Assembly (NCBI RefSeq): GCF_020523625.1
Contig: NZ_JAJAQH010000004.1
Coordinates: 1 to 61,482 of the forward strand
DNA from: Methylovorus menthalis
GTDB taxonomy: Bacteria; Pseudomonadota; Gammaproteobacteria; Burkholderiales; Methylophilaceae
Length of the DNA: 61,482 nucleotides
Direction of reading: 5' to 3'
Under the pieces are notes generated by a model. It was not told the DNA's origin and did no database searches. It saw only the letters and a program-made list of their open reading frames with translations. This document shows positions 37,813 to 48,706 of the stretch, piece after piece; the stretch's first letter is position 1, and every line of letters starts with the position of its first letter. A program made the position numbers and the translations under genes.

Positions 37813-40197
37813 ATGCTGAATATAGAGATAGACGGCAAAGCCGTAGAAGTCGATCACGGCACCACGATCATCGATGCAGCGGACAAGCTTGGCATTGCCA
37901 TTCCGCGTTTCTGCTATCACAAAAAACTCTCCGTAGCCGCCAATTGCCGCATGTGCCTGGTGCAGGTCGAGAAGTTTGCAAAGCCTCTGCCTGCCTGTGC
38001 AACGCCAGTTGCCGATGGCATGAAAATTTTCACCCGCTCCAAAGCCGCCGTGGAAGCGCAGAAAAGTGTCATGGAGTTCCTGCTGATCAATCACCCGCTG
38101 GATTGCCCGATTTGCGATCAGGGCGGTGAGTGTGACCTGCAGGATATCGCCGTTGCCTACGGCGCCCCCGCTTCGCGCTATGCCGAAGAAAAGCGGGTAG
38201 TACTTAACAAGAATATCGGCCCATTGGTCTCCACCGACATGACGCGCTGCATTCAGTGCACGCGCTGTGTTCGCTTCTTGAAAGAAGTCGGCGGCATGAT
38301 GGAACTGGGTATGGTCGGCCGTGGTGAGCATGCCGAAATTACGGCGTATGTGGACAAGAGTGTCAATTCCGAACTTTCCGGCAATATCATTGATTTGTGC
38401 CCCGTGGGCGCACTTACCAGCAAGCCATTCCGCTACAAAGCCCGTACCTGGGAACTGACCCGCCGTCCTTCCATCGCGCCGCATGATGGTCTGGGTTCGC
38501 AGATCGAAGTGCATATCAAGGATGGCAAAGTGCTGCGCGTATTGCCGCGCGAAAAAGAAAGCATCAATGAATGCTGGCTGTCTGACCGTGACCGTTTTTC
38601 CTATGAAGGCCTGAACAGCCCAGACCGTCTGACCGTGCCCATGATCAAGCATCATGGCGAGTGGCATGAAACCGACTGGAAGACCGCGCTGGAATTTGCC
38701 GCGGGTCAGCTGAAAGATATCACCAGTGCCGAAGGCGGCGAACAGCTGGGCGTGCTGGTTTCGCCCAACAGCACCATGGAAGAAGCCTATCTCGCCAAAG
38801 AGATTGCGCATGGCCTGGGCTCGGACAATCTTGATTACCGCCTGCGCCAGACCGACTTCCGCCTGGACGGCAAGCGCATGGGTACGCCGTGGATGGGCTG
38901 CAATATTCCTGATCTGCAAGAGATGGATCGCATACTGGTCATTGGCAGCAATCTGCGCAACGAGCACCCGCTGCTGGCAAACCGTATTCGTAAAGCGGTG
39001 GCACTGGGCGCCGAGCTGTCGCTGGTTAATCCGATGGATGATGATCAGCTGATGGCGGTGAAACACAAGGCGATCTGTACCCCGAACGATATGGTCAACG
39101 TGCTGGCGCAGATACTGAAAGCCATGTCCGGCTTGCAACGCCTGTCGCTGTGTTTGCCAAAGTCACTCAATGATCTGCTGGAAACAGTCCGTGTGTGGGA
39201 GAACTCGCAAGCCATGGCAGAAAGCCTGGCTGGGCTGGGCAAGGAAGTCGATCTGGTCAGCCCGCGCACGGGTATTTTCCTAGGCAATATTGCGCAAAGT
39301 CATCCTCGCTTTACCGAGCTTTATAGTCTGGCCGAAGCGATTGCATCGCTCTGCGGCGCCACATTTGGCATCCTGTCGCCAGCAGCCAATAGCACCGGTG
39401 CCCATCTGGTTGGCGCTTTGCCCGGCGAACATGGCCTGAATGCTAAAGCCATGCTGAAGTCGCCTCGCAAGGCTTACCTGCTGGTGAATGTAGAGCCTGA
39501 GCTGGATTGCCATCATGCTGCCCAGGCTCGCCAGGCCATTGCGGAAGCCGAGTGTGTGATCGCACTGACAGCATACAAATCCGAGGCGCTGGAGCATGCG
39601 GATGTGCTGCTGCCGATCGCGCCATTTACCGAGACATCGGGTACCTACATGAGCATGGAAGGGCGCGTGCAAAGCTTTACCGCAGTGACCAAGCCATTGG
39701 GCGAGTGTCGTCCCGGCTGGAAGATATTGCGCGTGCTGGGGAATACCCTGGGCTTGTCCGGGTTCGATTTCGATAGCAGTGAGCAGGTTAAAAACGCGAT
39801 TTTTGGCGGCCAGAAACCGTCTACTGTGGTCTGGAACTCGCTCAATAACAATCTGCGCGAGCTGATCGAGATTCAGGTCAAGATCAAATCCAATGTCTTG
39901 CAGCGCCTGGGCGAAGTGCCGCAGTTCCAGTCCGATGCCATTGTGCGTCGCTCACCGCCCTTGCAGAAAACCCGTGCTGTGCAGGCTCCAGTAGCCGCCA
40001 TGCATAGCCAACTGCTCACAGAGCTGGGCCTTGATGATGGTGAAATGGTCACCGTGAAGCAAGGCGTAGCGAGCGTTCTACTTAAAGCCAAGCGCGATGA
40101 TGGCCTGCCACATGGGGTGGTGCGCGTTCCCACGGCGATGCCAGTGACCAGCCTGCTGGGTGATCTCATGGGCGAAATTGAGGTGACACGCGCATGA
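37813..40197 (+). CDS. nuoG: NADH-quinone oxidoreductase subunit G
   Basis: 75-kDa subunit with several iron-sulfur clusters. 794 residues: N-terminal [2Fe-2S] domain ([17 protein letters not shown]), a His-Cys region ([18 protein letters not shown]), [4Fe-4S] ligands ([13 protein letters not shown]) and a C-terminal molybdopterin-oxidoreductase-like domain that has lost its cofactor in complex I. The stop overlaps nuoH (ATGA). Confidence 0.96.
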   Translation: MLNIEIDGKAVEVDHGTTIIDAADKLGIAIPRFCYHKKLSVAANCRMCLVQVEKFAKPLPACATPVADGMKIFTRSKAAVEAQKSVMEFLLINHPLDCPICDQGGECDLQDIAVAYGAPASRYAEEKRVVLNKNIGPLVSTDMTRCIQCTRCVRFLKEVGGMMELGMVGRGEHAEITAYVDKSVNSELSGNIIDLCPVGALTSKPFRYKARTWELTRRPSIAPHDGLGSQIEVHIKDGKVLRVLPREKESINECWLSDRDRFSYEGLNSPDRLTVPMIKHHGEWHETDWKTALEFAAGQLKDITSAEGGEQLGVLVSPNSTMEEAYLAKEIAHGLGSDNLDYRLRQTDFRLDGKRMGTPWMGCNIPDLQEMDRILVIGSNLRNEHPLLANRIRKAVALGAELSLVNPMDDDQLMAVKHKAICTPNDMVNVLAQILKAMSGLQRLSLCLPKSLNDLLETVRVWENSQAMAESLAGLGKEVDLVSPRTGIFLGNIAQSHPRFTELYSLAEAIASLCGATFGILSPAANSTGAHLVGALPGEHGLNAKAMLKSPRKAYLLVNVEPELDCHHAAQARQAIAEAECVIALTAYKSEALEHADVLLPIAPFTETSGTYMSMEGRVQSFTAVTKPLGECRPGWKILRVLGNTLGLSGFDFDSSEQVKNAIFGGQKPSTVVWNSLNNNLRELIEIQVKIKSNVLQRLGEVPQFQSDAIVRRSPPLQKTRAVQAPVAAMHSQLLTELGLDDGEMVTVKQGVASVLLKAKRDDGLPHGVVRVPTAMPVTSLLGDLMGEIEVTRA

Positions 40198-41225
40198 TAG
40201 CTTTTATGCAAAACCTGTTGGGTCCGGCGTGGCCTGTGGTCTGGACGCTGATCAAGATTATCGCCATCGTGGCGCCTATCATGGGCGCTGTGGCTTACTT
40301 GACCCTGGCTGAGCGCAAGGTGATTGGCTTCATGCAGGTACGCATAGGGCCCAACCGTGTGGGCTATTTTGGCCTGTTGCAGCCAATTGCCGATGGCCTG
40401 AAGCTGCTGATGAAGGAAATTATCATTCCTTCGGCGGCCAATAAAACCCTGTTCCTGCTGGGGCCTGTGCTGGCGATTGCGCCTGCGCTGGCGGCCTGGG
40501 CCGTGGTGCCGTTTGATGTCGACATGATCCTGGCCGATATTGACGCCGGCTTGCTGTATATCCTCGCCATGACTTCAGTTGCCGTATATGGCGTGATCAT
40601 CGCGGGTTGGGCATCCAACTCAAAGTATGCCTTCCTTGGCTCGTTGCGCTCGGCAGCACAGATTGTTTCTTACGAAATTGCCATGGGCTTTGCGCTGGTG
40701 GGCGTGCTGATGTGTGCCGGCAGCCTGAATCTGGGAAAGATCGTGGTCGCGCAGGCGGGCGGTTTCTGGCAATGGTACTGGTTGCCCTTGTTCCCCTTGT
40801 TTATCGTTTACTTTATCAGTGCGGTAGCGGAAACCAATCGCGCGCCGTTTGATGTGGCGGAAGGCGAGTCGGAAATTGTCGCGGGCTTCCATGTGGAATA
40901 TTCGGGCATGGCGTTTGCCGTGTTCTTCCTGGCGGAATACGCCAACATGATACTGGTCTGCATGCTGGCGGCCATCATGTTCCTGGGCGGCTGGCAGCCT
41001 CTGCTGGATGTCGCACCATTCAACATGATCCCAGGGTTCCTGTGGCTGATCATCAAGGTTGCCTTCCTGTTGTTCTTCTTTCTTTGGTTTCGGGCTACTT
41101 TCCCGCGTTATCGCTATGACCAGATCATGCGACTGGGCTGGAAGGTGTTTATTCCTATCACGCTTGTTTGGATCATCGTGGTTGGCGGTCTGATGCAGAC
41201 CCCGCTGGCCTATCTGTTCCACTGA
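40194..41225 (+). CDS. nuoH: NADH-quinone oxidoreductase subunit H
   Basis: Membrane subunit joining both arms and contributing to the quinone channel. 343 residues, eight or so membrane helices. Family motifs are [27 protein letters not shown] and [20 protein letters not shown] (loop with conserved acidic residues). The start overlaps the nuoG stop (ATGATAG). Confidence 0.97.
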   Translation: MIAFMQNLLGPAWPVVWTLIKIIAIVAPIMGAVAYLTLAERKVIGFMQVRIGPNRVGYFGLLQPIADGLKLLMKEIIIPSAANKTLFLLGPVLAIAPALAAWAVVPFDVDMILADIDAGLLYILAMTSVAVYGVIIAGWASNSKYAFLGSLRSAAQIVSYEIAMGFALVGVLMCAGSLNLGKIVVAQAGGFWQWYWLPLFPLFIVYFISAVAETNRAPFDVAEGESEIVAGFHVEYSGMAFAVFFLAEYANMILVCMLAAIMFLGGWQPLLDVAPFNMIPGFLWLIIKVAFLLFFFLWFRATFPRYRYDQIMRLGWKVFIPITLVWIIVVGGLMQTPLAYLFH

Positions 41226-41232
41226 GACCATT

Positions 41233-41724
41233 ATGCTAGCCAAGATCAAAACTGTATTATCAAGCCTGATGCTGGTAGAGCTGCTGAAGGGGATGGCGCT
41301 TACCGGACGCTACTTCTTTGCACGCAAGATCACCATTCAATTCCCTGAAGAGCGTACGCCCATGAGCCCACGCTTCCGTGGTCTGCATGCCTTGCGTCGT
41401 TACCCGAATGGCGAAGAACGCTGCATTGCCTGCAAGCTGTGCGAAGCCGTTTGCCCGGCCATGGCGATCACCATTGAGTCCGAACAGCGTGAAGACAACA
41501 CGCGTCGCACCACCCGCTACGATATTGACCTGACCAAGTGCATTTTCTGCGGCTTCTGCGAAGAGTCATGCCCGGTCGACTCTATCGTGGAAACGCGGAT
41601 TTTTGATTACCACGGCGAGAAGCGCGGCGACTTGATGTATACCAAGCCCATGTTGCTGGCGGTGGGCGATAAATATGAAACCCAGATTGCGGCGGATCGC
41701 AGTGCGGACGCCAAATATCGCTAA
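41233..41724 (+). CDS. nuoI: NADH-quinone oxidoreductase subunit I
   Basis: Peripheral subunit with two [4Fe-4S] clusters (N6a and N6b). 163 residues; ligands lie in two ferredoxin motifs, [12 protein letters not shown] and [12 protein letters not shown]. The N-terminal helix ([18 protein letters not shown]) lies on the membrane. Starts 7 nt after nuoH; 69 nt precede nuoJ. Confidence 0.97.
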   Translation: MLAKIKTVLSSLMLVELLKGMALTGRYFFARKITIQFPEERTPMSPRFRGLHALRRYPNGEERCIACKLCEAVCPAMAITIESEQREDNTRRTTRYDIDLTKCIFCGFCEESCPVDSIVETRIFDYHGEKRGDLMYTKPMLLAVGDKYETQIAADRSADAKYR

Positions 41725-41793
41725 TTTAGCGTGCTAATAAACATGAGCGACGGATTCGAATAACCATGCGCCTAAATCAACTGAGCTGACTAG

Positions 41794-42435
41794 ATGAATT
41801 TCAACGACTACGTATTCTATGTCCTGGCGGCTATCCTGCTGTTTGCCGGCCTGCGCGTCATTACCTCACGCAATCCGGTGCTGGCTGCCTTGCATCTGGT
41901 GCTGGCCTTTTTTACTGCCGCCGGTATCTGGCTGTTGCTGGAGGCCGAGTTTCTGGCGATTGCGCTGGTGCTGGTTTACGTGGGCGCGGTGATGGTGCTG
42001 TTTCTGTTTGTGGTGATGATGCTGGATATCAATCTCGACAAGTTGCGCGAAGGCTTCTGGGAAGCCCTGCCGATTGCCTTGCCGGTGGGTATTCTCATGA
42101 CGCTGGAAATGGTCATGATCCTTGGTTCCAAGCACTTCGGTGTAGACCGTGTTGCCGCCCCGCCGCCACATCCCGCTGGTTACAGCAACACCGCCGAGCT
42201 TGGGCGCCAGCTGTATACCGATTACCTGCTGCCTTTTGAGCTGGCCTCCGTTGTCTTGCTGGTAGCGATTGTGGCAGCGATTGCGCTGACCCTGCGCGAT
42301 CGCAAGGATTCGAAATTCATTGATCCGGCCGAGCAGGTCAAGGTCAAGCGTGCAGACCGAATCCGCATGGTGAGCATGCCTGCTGATGTGGAAATCCCGG
42401 CAGCTGCCGAGACCGAAGGAAAGGACAAGGCGTAA
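41794..42435 (+). CDS. nuoJ: NADH-quinone oxidoreductase subunit J
   Basis: Membrane-arm subunit, 213 residues with five membrane helices, including the conserved [18 protein letters not shown] helix. The C-terminal tail after the last helix is long, charged and cytoplasmic ([17 protein letters not shown]). It overlaps nuoK by one base (TAATG). Confidence 0.95.
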   Translation: MNFNDYVFYVLAAILLFAGLRVITSRNPVLAALHLVLAFFTAAGIWLLLEAEFLAIALVLVYVGAVMVLFLFVVMMLDINLDKLREGFWEALPIALPVGILMTLEMVMILGSKHFGVDRVAAPPPHPAGYSNTAELGRQLYTDYLLPFELASVVLLVAIVAAIALTLRDRKDSKFIDPAEQVKVKRADRIRMVSMPADVEIPAAAETEGKDKA

Positions 42436-42740
42436 TGGTCGGACTCTCGCATTACCTCATACTGGGTTCATTGTTGTTTGCCATCAGCGTGGTCGGCATT
42501 TTCCTAAACCGCAAAAACGTCATCGTGCTGTTGATGGCGATTGAGCTCATGCTGCTGGCGGTTAACCTCAACTTTATTGCCTTCTCGCATTATCTGCAGG
42601 ATACGGCTGGCCAGGTGTTCGTGTTCTTCATTCTGACGGTGGCGGCAGCTGAGTCTGCCATTGGCCTCGCTATTCTGGTGGTGCTGTTCAGAAACCTGAA
42701 AACCATCAACGTCGATGACATCAACAGTCTCAAGGGTTAA
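42435..42740 (+). CDS. nuoK: NADH-quinone oxidoreductase subunit K
   Basis: 101-residue three-helix antiporter-like subunit. The two conserved membrane glutamates needed for proton transfer are in [16 protein letters not shown] and [14 protein letters not shown]. The start overlaps nuoJ by one base. Confidence 0.97.
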   Translation: MVGLSHYLILGSLLFAISVVGIFLNRKNVIVLLMAIELMLLAVNLNFIAFSHYLQDTAGQVFVFFILTVAAAESAIGLAILVVLFRNLKTINVDDINSLKG

Positions 42741-42754
42741 GCGGAAAATAACAA

Positions 42755-44791
42755 ATGACTGACATGCAAACCATCTATCTGCTGATTCCGCTCTTGCCAC
42801 TTGTGGCGGCGACCATTGTGGGCCTGTTTGGCCGCATGCTGCCGCGCGCTGCTGCACATTGGCTCACCATTGCCGGTGTGGCGGGTGCCTTTGCGCTCTC
42901 AGTGGTGGTGTTCAATGATGTGTTGCAGGGCAGGGTGTTCAACGGCACGGTCTACACTTGGCTGACCAGTGGCGATACCAGCTTTGAAGTCGGTTTCCTG
43001 ATTGACCGGCTGACGGCCGTCATGATGCTGGTGGTGACGTTTGTTTCGCTGATGGTTCACGTCTACACCATAGGCTACATGGCCGAAGATCCTGGCTATA
43101 GCCGCTTCTTCAGTTACATCTCGCTGTTTACCTTCTCCATGCTGATGCTGGTGATGAGCAACAACTTCATGCAGCTTTTCTTCGGCTGGGAGGCGGTGGG
43201 CCTGGTGTCCTATCTGCTGATTGGTTTCTGGTATACGCGCCCGACCGCCATCTACGCCAATCTCAAGGCTTTCCTGGTTAACCGCGTGGGCGATTTCGGC
43301 TTCCTGCTCGGCATTGCCATGGTGCTTTATTTCTTTGGCAGCCTGGATTACGCCGCCGTGTTCTCCATCGCACCGCAGTTTGCCGATGCCACGGTCAGCA
43401 TCATCCCCAATACCGAATGGTCCTTGCTGACGGTGATTTGCATCCTGCTATTCATCGGAGCCATGGGTAAATCGGCACAGGTGCCATTGCATGTGTGGCT
43501 GCCAGACTCCATGGAAGGTCCGACCCCGATTTCCGCCCTGATCCATGCGGCCACGATGGTAACCGCCGGTATTTTCATGGTGGCGCGTATGTCGCCCCTG
43601 TTTGAAATGTCGACGACAGCTTTATCCACTGTGATGGTGATCGGCGCGATTACTGCCTTGTTCATGGGCTTTCTGGGCATTATCCAGAACGACATCAAGC
43701 GCGTGGTGGCATATTCCACACTGTCACAGCTGGGCTACATGACGGTGGCGCTGGGCGCATCAGCCTACTCGGTTGCCATCTTCCACCTGATGACCCATGC
43801 CTTCTTCAAGGCCTTGCTGTTCCTGGCCGCGGGTTCTGTGATCATGGGTATGCACCACGATCAGGACATCCGCAATATGGGGGGCCTGCGCAAATACATG
43901 AAGATTACTTGGATTACCTCGCTGATTGGCTCCCTGGCGCTGATCGGCACGCCATTGCTGTCCGGCTTCTATTCCAAGGATTCGATTATCGAAGCGGTCA
44001 AACTGTCGCATATCCCCGGCAGTGGCTTTGCCTACTTTGCCGTGCTGGCTGGTGTGTTTGTGACCGCGTTTTACTCCTTCCGCATGTATTTCCTGGTGTT
44101 CCATGGCAAGGAGCGCTGGATGGAAAAAACAGCGCACGCGCATGACCACCATGATGCACATGCCGATGATGATCATGATCACGACGAGCACCATCACGGC
44201 CTTGGCCCGCATGACAAACCGCACGAGTCACCCTGGGTGGTGACCCTGCCCTTGATCGCGCTGGCGATCCCATCGCTGGTCATCGGTTATATCGCCATTG
44301 GCCCCATGCTGTACGGGCATTTCTTTGATGGCGTGATCTTTGTGGATACCGAAGCGCATCCCGTCATGCACGAGCTGGCACATCATTTCCATGGCGCAGG
44401 TGCCATGGCGCTGCATGCCCTGACCAGCCTGCCCTTCATTTTTGCCCTGGCGGGTGTGGTGTTGTCCTGGTTCTTCTACATGAAGCGGCCAGATATCCCT
44501 GCGGCTATCCAGAAGCGTTGCGGCTGGCTGTATCGCCTGATGGAAAACAAATATGGCTTTGATACCTTCAATGAGAAGGTGTTTGCCGGTGGCTCGCGCT
44601 TCCTGGGCGGCAAGCTCTGGGGCATAGGCGACGTCAAATTGATCGATGGCTATCTGGTCAATGGCACGGCCCGCCTGATTGGTCGCATTTCCGGCATTAT
44701 CCGGCACTTGCAGTCCGGCCTGATCTATCACTACGCCTTTGCCATGATCATCGGCGTGTTCCTGTTACTGTCCTTGTTCATGAAAGTATAA
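42755..44791 (+). CDS. nuoL: NADH-quinone oxidoreductase subunit L
   Basis: Distal proton-pumping subunit, 678 residues, about 16 helices including the long lateral helix at the C-terminus. The pump motifs are present: [51 protein letters not shown] and the lysine region. An unusual His/Asp-rich loop at about residues 460-495 ([20 protein letters not shown]) sits between two helices. nuoM follows after 3 nt. Confidence 0.97.
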   Translation: MTDMQTIYLLIPLLPLVAATIVGLFGRMLPRAAAHWLTIAGVAGAFALSVVVFNDVLQGRVFNGTVYTWLTSGDTSFEVGFLIDRLTAVMMLVVTFVSLMVHVYTIGYMAEDPGYSRFFSYISLFTFSMLMLVMSNNFMQLFFGWEAVGLVSYLLIGFWYTRPTAIYANLKAFLVNRVGDFGFLLGIAMVLYFFGSLDYAAVFSIAPQFADATVSIIPNTEWSLLTVICILLFIGAMGKSAQVPLHVWLPDSMEGPTPISALIHAATMVTAGIFMVARMSPLFEMSTTALSTVMVIGAITALFMGFLGIIQNDIKRVVAYSTLSQLGYMTVALGASAYSVAIFHLMTHAFFKALLFLAAGSVIMGMHHDQDIRNMGGLRKYMKITWITSLIGSLALIGTPLLSGFYSKDSIIEAVKLSHIPGSGFAYFAVLAGVFVTAFYSFRMYFLVFHGKERWMEKTAHAHDHHDAHADDDHDHDEHHHGLGPHDKPHESPWVVTLPLIALAIPSLVIGYIAIGPMLYGHFFDGVIFVDTEAHPVMHELAHHFHGAGAMALHALTSLPFIFALAGVVLSWFFYMKRPDIPAAIQKRCGWLYRLMENKYGFDTFNEKVFAGGSRFLGGKLWGIGDVKLIDGYLVNGTARLIGRISGIIRHLQSGLIYHYAFAMIIGVFLLLSLFMKV

Positions 44792-44794
44792 GCG

Positions 44795-46273
44795 GTGGAT
44801 TGGCCTATTCTTAGTCTAAGTATCTGGGTACCTATTTTCGCCGGGGTGCTGGTGCTGTGCACGGGCGGTGATCAGAACGCACGCCTGGCGCGCTGGCTGG
44901 CCTTGTTCGGCAGTATCGCGGCTTTTCTGGTTACGCTGCCCTTGTATACCCATTTCAACATGATGGATGGCGGCTTCCAGTTTCAGGAAGGTCACCGCTG
45001 GATCACCTCCTTCAATATCAATTACCACCTGGGCGTTGATGGCCTGGCCGTACCGCTGATCATCCTCACCAGCTTTACCACCGTGATTGTGGTGATTGCT
45101 GGCTGGGAAGTGATTGAGAAGCGTGTGGCCCAATACATGGCGGCATTCCTGATCATGTCCGGACTGATGATCGGCGTGTTTGCCGCACTGGATGCCATTC
45201 TTTACTACATGTTCTGGGAAGCCATGCTGATCCCCATGTTCCTGGTGATCGGTATCTGGGGTGGGCCTAATCGCGTCTATGCCACCATCAAGTTCTTCCT
45301 GTATACCTTTATCGGCTCTTTGCTGATGCTGGTGGCCTTTATCTATCTGTATCACCAGAGCAACAGCTTTGAGCTGGTGGACTACTACCAACTGCCGCTG
45401 AGCTTCAAGGCGCAGATCCTGATCTTCCTGGCCTTCTTCATGGCGTTTGCCGTCAAGGTGCCGATGTGGCCTGTACATACCTGGCTGCCGGATGCCCACG
45501 TGGAGGCGCCAACGGGGGGTTCCGTGGTGCTGGCGGCCATTGCCCTCAAGCTTGGCGGTTACAGCTTCCTGCGCTTTGCCATGCCGATTGCCCCGGATGC
45601 CGCACATTACCTCTCCGGCTTCATGATCACGCTGTCGCTGATTGCCGTGGTGTATATCGCGCTGGTGGCGCTGGTGCAAAAAGACATGAAAAAGCTGATC
45701 GCCTACTCGTCGATCTCGCACATGGGCTTTGTCACCCTGGGCTTCTTCATTTTCAATCCGCTGGGCATGGAAGGCGCAATTGTGCAGATGATTTCGCACG
45801 GCTTTGTGTCCAGTGCCATGTTCCTGTCGGTTGGCGTGCTGTATGACCGCATGCATAGTCGCCAGATCGCCGATTACGGCGGTGTGGTCAACACCATGCC
45901 AACGTTTGCCGCCTTTGCCGTGTTGTTTGGCATGGCCAATGCGGGCCTGCCAGGCACCTCCGGATTTGTGGGGGAATTCATGGTGATTCTGGGCGCCTTG
46001 CAAGCCAACTTCTGGTTTGCCTTCCTCGCCTCAACCACGCTGATCCTGGGTGCAGCCTATACGCTCTGGATGGTGAAGCGCGTGTTCTATGGTGAAATCG
46101 GCAACGCCCATGTGGCTGCATTGAAAGACCTGAATCGCCGCGAGTTTTTCATCCTGTCGGTGCTGGCTGTGCTGGTAATCGGGTTCGGCGTGTATCCGCA
46201 CCCGATTACTGAAATGACACACGCCACCGTAAACAACCTGCTTGCGCACCTGGCGCAGAGCAAGCTGCTTTGA
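44795..46273 (+). CDS. nuoM: NADH-quinone oxidoreductase subunit M
   Basis: Antiporter-like proton-pumping subunit, 492 residues, about 14 helices. Motifs: MFWEAMLIPMFLVIGIWGG, VKVPMWPVHTWLPDAHVEAP and AYSSISHMGFVTLG. It begins with GTG at 44795, three bases after the nuoL stop. nuoN starts 29 nt downstream. Confidence 0.97.
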   Translation: MDWPILSLSIWVPIFAGVLVLCTGGDQNARLARWLALFGSIAAFLVTLPLYTHFNMMDGGFQFQEGHRWITSFNINYHLGVDGLAVPLIILTSFTTVIVVIAGWEVIEKRVAQYMAAFLIMSGLMIGVFAALDAILYYMFWEAMLIPMFLVIGIWGGPNRVYATIKFFLYTFIGSLLMLVAFIYLYHQSNSFELVDYYQLPLSFKAQILIFLAFFMAFAVKVPMWPVHTWLPDAHVEAPTGGSVVLAAIALKLGGYSFLRFAMPIAPDAAHYLSGFMITLSLIAVVYIALVALVQKDMKKLIAYSSISHMGFVTLGFFIFNPLGMEGAIVQMISHGFVSSAMFLSVGVLYDRMHSRQIADYGGVVNTMPTFAAFAVLFGMANAGLPGTSGFVGEFMVILGALQANFWFAFLASTTLILGAAYTLWMVKRVFYGEIGNAHVAALKDLNRREFFILSVLAVLVIGFGVYPHPITEMTHATVNNLLAHLAQSKLL

Positions 46274-46302
46274 TAATGCCTAGATAACAAGCGAACCAGC
46301 CA

Positions 46303-47754
46303 ATGAACGCGATTCAATCCGACCTGTATGCCGCCTTGCCGGAGATCATCATTCTCTGTATGGCGATGTTCGTGCTGCTTCTGGACCTTTTCCTCAAGTC
46401 ACACAATCGCTCCCTGATTTACATCTTCACCCAGCTGGGCCTCGCAGCGGCGGCCGTCGTCACAGCGTGCACGCATAATGTCTCGGTGGTGAGCTATGCC
46501 TTCAATGGCATGTTTGTCGATGACCCTCTGTCCGATGTGCTCAAGCTGATGATGTACCTGACTACATCTGTCATGCTGGTCTACACCCGCCAATATGTCT
46601 CGCTGCGCGACATGTTCCGTGGCGAGTATTTTGCCCTCACGTTGTTTGCCTTGCTGGGCATGATGATCATGGTTTCCGGCCAGCACTTCCTCACGCTCTA
46701 CATGGGCCTGGAACTGCTGTCGCTCTGCCTGTATGCACTGGTTGCCATGGACAGGGACAACCCTCGCGCCACCGAAGCCGCCATGAAGTATTTTGTGCTG
46801 GGTGCGCTGTCTTCCGGCATGTTGCTGTATGGCATGTCCATGCTGTATGGCGTGACCGGTACGCTGGATGTTGCCGAAGTCGCCAATGCCCTGCTGCAGG
46901 GCGCACCGGATCGCTCGGTGCTGGTGCTGGGCGTGGTATTCCTGATTGCAGGCCTGGGCTTCAAGCTCGGCGCCGTGCCGTTCCAGATGTGGGTGCCGGA
47001 TGTGTACCATGGCGCGCCAACCGCCGTCACGCTCTTCATTGGTTCCGTGACCAAACTGGCCGCGTTTGCCTTCATGATCCGTCTGTTGATCCAAGGGCTG
47101 TATGTGCTCGCCATCGATTGGCAGGGCATGCTGGCGATCATGGCCGTGCTATCCATCCTCATCGGCAATATCACCGCCATTGCGCAAACCAACCTCAAGC
47201 GCATGCTCGCTTACTCCACCATCTCGCATGTGGGCTACCTGCTGTATGGCTTCATGAGTGCGGGCACCAATGGCTATGTTTCCGCCATGTTTTACATTAT
47301 GGCCTATGTGCTGATGACCCTGGGCGGCTTCGGCATCATGCTCTTGCTGTCGCGCAAAGGCTTTGAGGCCGATAACCTGGAAGACCTGAAAGGCCTCAAC
47401 CAGCGCAGCCCATGGTATGCCTTCCTCATGCTCATTATCATGTTCTCCATGGCCGGTGTGCCACCCACGCTGGGCTTCTATGCCAAGTTTGCCGTGCTGC
47501 AGGCCGCGCTTCAGGCTGGCTTTGTCGGCCTCGTCATCTTTGCCGTGGTCATGGCCGCGATTGGTGGTTTCTACTACCTGCGCGTGGTCAAACTCATGTA
47601 CTTTGACGATGCGCTGGATAACACGCCGATCAAGGCCCCTATCGACATGAAAGTGCTGCTCAGCCTGAATGCGCTGCTGTTGCTCGCACTCGGCATGTTC
47701 CCGCAACGATTGATGGATATTTGCGCGTACGCCATCACCCACAGTTTTCAATAA
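46303..47754 (+). CDS. nuoN: NADH-quinone oxidoreductase subunit N
   Basis: Third antiporter-like proton-pumping subunit, 483 residues, about 14 helices. Motifs: LYMGLELLSLCLYALVAMDR, GFKLGAVPFQMWVPDVYHGAP and MLAYSTISHVGYLLYGF. It is the last of the 14 core complex I genes; a DUF2818 gene follows after 9 nt. Confidence 0.97.
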   Translation: MNAIQSDLYAALPEIIILCMAMFVLLLDLFLKSHNRSLIYIFTQLGLAAAAVVTACTHNVSVVSYAFNGMFVDDPLSDVLKLMMYLTTSVMLVYTRQYVSLRDMFRGEYFALTLFALLGMMIMVSGQHFLTLYMGLELLSLCLYALVAMDRDNPRATEAAMKYFVLGALSSGMLLYGMSMLYGVTGTLDVAEVANALLQGAPDRSVLVLGVVFLIAGLGFKLGAVPFQMWVPDVYHGAPTAVTLFIGSVTKLAAFAFMIRLLIQGLYVLAIDWQGMLAIMAVLSILIGNITAIAQTNLKRMLAYSTISHVGYLLYGFMSAGTNGYVSAMFYIMAYVLMTLGGFGIMLLLSRKGFEADNLEDLKGLNQRSPWYAFLMLIIMFSMAGVPPTLGFYAKFAVLQAALQAGFVGLVIFAVVMAAIGGFYYLRVVKLMYFDDALDNTPIKAPIDMKVLLSLNALLLLALGMFPQRLMDICAYAITHSFQ

Positions 47755-47763
47755 GTAGCTGAT

Positions 47764-48060
47764 ATGACACAAACGATTTTGCTATTGCTGGCCCTGGTGC
47801 TGGCAAATATGCCCTGGTTTTCCGAACGCCTGTTTTTCGTGATCCCGCTTAAAGGCGGCACCAAGCACACCGGCTGGTGCCTGCTCGAAATCATCGTGAT
47901 GTACTTCATCACCGGTGGCATTGCCCACTACGCCGAGCTCTCCACTATGGGCCAGGCCTTTCCCCAAGGCTGGGAATTCTATGCCACCACTGGCAGCCTG
48001 TTCCTCGTCTTCGCCTTTCCCGGCTTCGTCTACCGCTACTTCTGGCTCAACCGCGCCTGA
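47764..48060 (+). CDS. DUF2818 family membrane protein
   Basis: 98 residues with three membrane helices (residues 5-17, 40-52 and 73-92). The N-terminal LANMPWFSERLFFV and central TGWCLLEIIVMYF are marks of DUF2818, a betaproteobacterial family usually found directly behind nuoN. It starts 9 nt after nuoN and so belongs to the complex I transcript. A role as an accessory or assembly subunit is an inference from this conserved position. Confidence 0.85.
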   Translation: MTQTILLLLALVLANMPWFSERLFFVIPLKGGTKHTGWCLLEIIVMYFITGGIAHYAELSTMGQAFPQGWEFYATTGSLFLVFAFPGFVYRYFWLNRA

Positions 48061-48073
48061 AACTGCGCTATCA

Positions 48074-48099
48074 GGCCGCCCAAATATTGAAGGGTGGCC
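48074..48099 (+). terminator. hairpin behind the nuo operon
   Basis: GGCCGCCC (48074-48081) pairs with GGGTGGCC (48092-48099), with one G-T pair, 14 nt behind the DUF2818 stop. No T-tract follows, so termination here may be partial. Confidence 0.35.
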
Positions 48100-48166
48100 G
48101 TAGGTTGAATTTTGCTATTAGCACCAGGATAATTAAACCTCCATTCGCCATCACCCGCATGGCTTC

Positions 48167-48243
48167 CGGGGTGTAGCTTAGCCTGGTAGAGCGCCGCGTT
48201 CGGGACGCGGAGGCCGGAGGTTCGAATCCTCTTACCCCGACCA
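48167..48243 (+). tRNA. tRNA-Pro (CGG)
   Basis: 77-nt tRNA. CGGGGTG pairs with TACCCCG (one G-T pair) before ACCA. The anticodon arm CCGCG-TTCGGGA-CGCGG carries CGG. The D arm (TAGCTTAGCCTGGTAGAGC) and T arm (GGAGGTTCGAATCCTC) are standard and CCA is encoded. It stands behind the nuo operon and before a degenerate region. Confidence 0.97.
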
Positions 48244-48306
48244 TCCCTAAATAATAAAATCATTCGTTTAAATGTTTCGCAATCTAGAACGATTGATCTG
48301 TCTTGT

Positions 48307-48340
48307 TTGAGACACTTGTTGTCTCAAGATTGTATTTTTT
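48307..48340 (+). terminator. intrinsic terminator after tRNA-Pro
   Basis: TTGAGAC (48307-48313) pairs with GTCTCAA (48321-48327) over a 7-nt loop, followed by GATTGTATTTTTT. A canonical terminator for tRNA-Pro and any nuo read-through. Confidence 0.85.
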
Positions 48341-48364
48341 AGCGTTCCGAAAAAGGGAACGCTA
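48340..48364. repeat. perfect 9-bp inverted repeat
   Basis: TAGCGTTCC (48340-48348) pairs perfectly with GGAACGCTA (48356-48364) over a 7-nt loop. It comes directly after the tRNA-Pro terminator and ends one base before the ATG of the ankyrin remnant. It may be a second terminator or a mobile-element relic. Confidence 0.5.
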
Positions 48365-48541
48365 ATGCCTTCCTATGATGGAGGTGACTACAACGCGCTG
48401 ATGAATGCTTTGATGCATATTGAAAATGTAAAGCTGTTGGTAGGGGCTGGCGCAGATGTGAATATCACTGATTCTATTGGTAGAACCGTAGCTTTAACAG
48501 CAGCTAATTTAGCTCAGTAGGATGTGATGATTTATTTGCTG
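48365..48541 (+). pseudogene. ankyrin-repeat remnant
   Basis: ATG 48365 opens 51 codons whose second half, NVKLLVGAGADVNITDSIGR, is a clear ankyrin repeat (consensus VKLLLEAGADVN.KD..GR), followed by TVALTAANLAQ and a TAG (48518-48520). Reading on in the same frame gives DVMIYLL, the start of the next ankyrin helix, so the stop interrupts a once longer repeat protein. After 48541 similarity ends. No ribosome-binding site is visible. The 462-nt stretch from tRNA-Pro to the Spy-like gene holds only this relic, two hairpins and unassigned AT-rich sequence. Decay of an acquired gene is the simplest reading. Confidence 0.65.
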
Positions 48542-48706
48542 CCTGTCTCGCAGATTACATCTGTGCCCTTTTTTAGCTTGCCGGTGTTCCTTTACAACTA
48601 TTTACCCCAGTTAACATACTTTGATTCAAACGTCTTTAACCTTTTGCTACACGCGGCGTCTTACTTTGCGTAACACTTAATACTGAGTGAATTAAAGGAG
48701 CGAGAC

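Noticed and set aside
37694-37819. 41-codon ORF in the nuoF-nuoG gap whose ATG overlaps the nuoF stop (TGATG)
   Set aside because: The placement suggests coupling, but the product has no recognisable features and runs into nuoG out of frame. Conservation would be needed.
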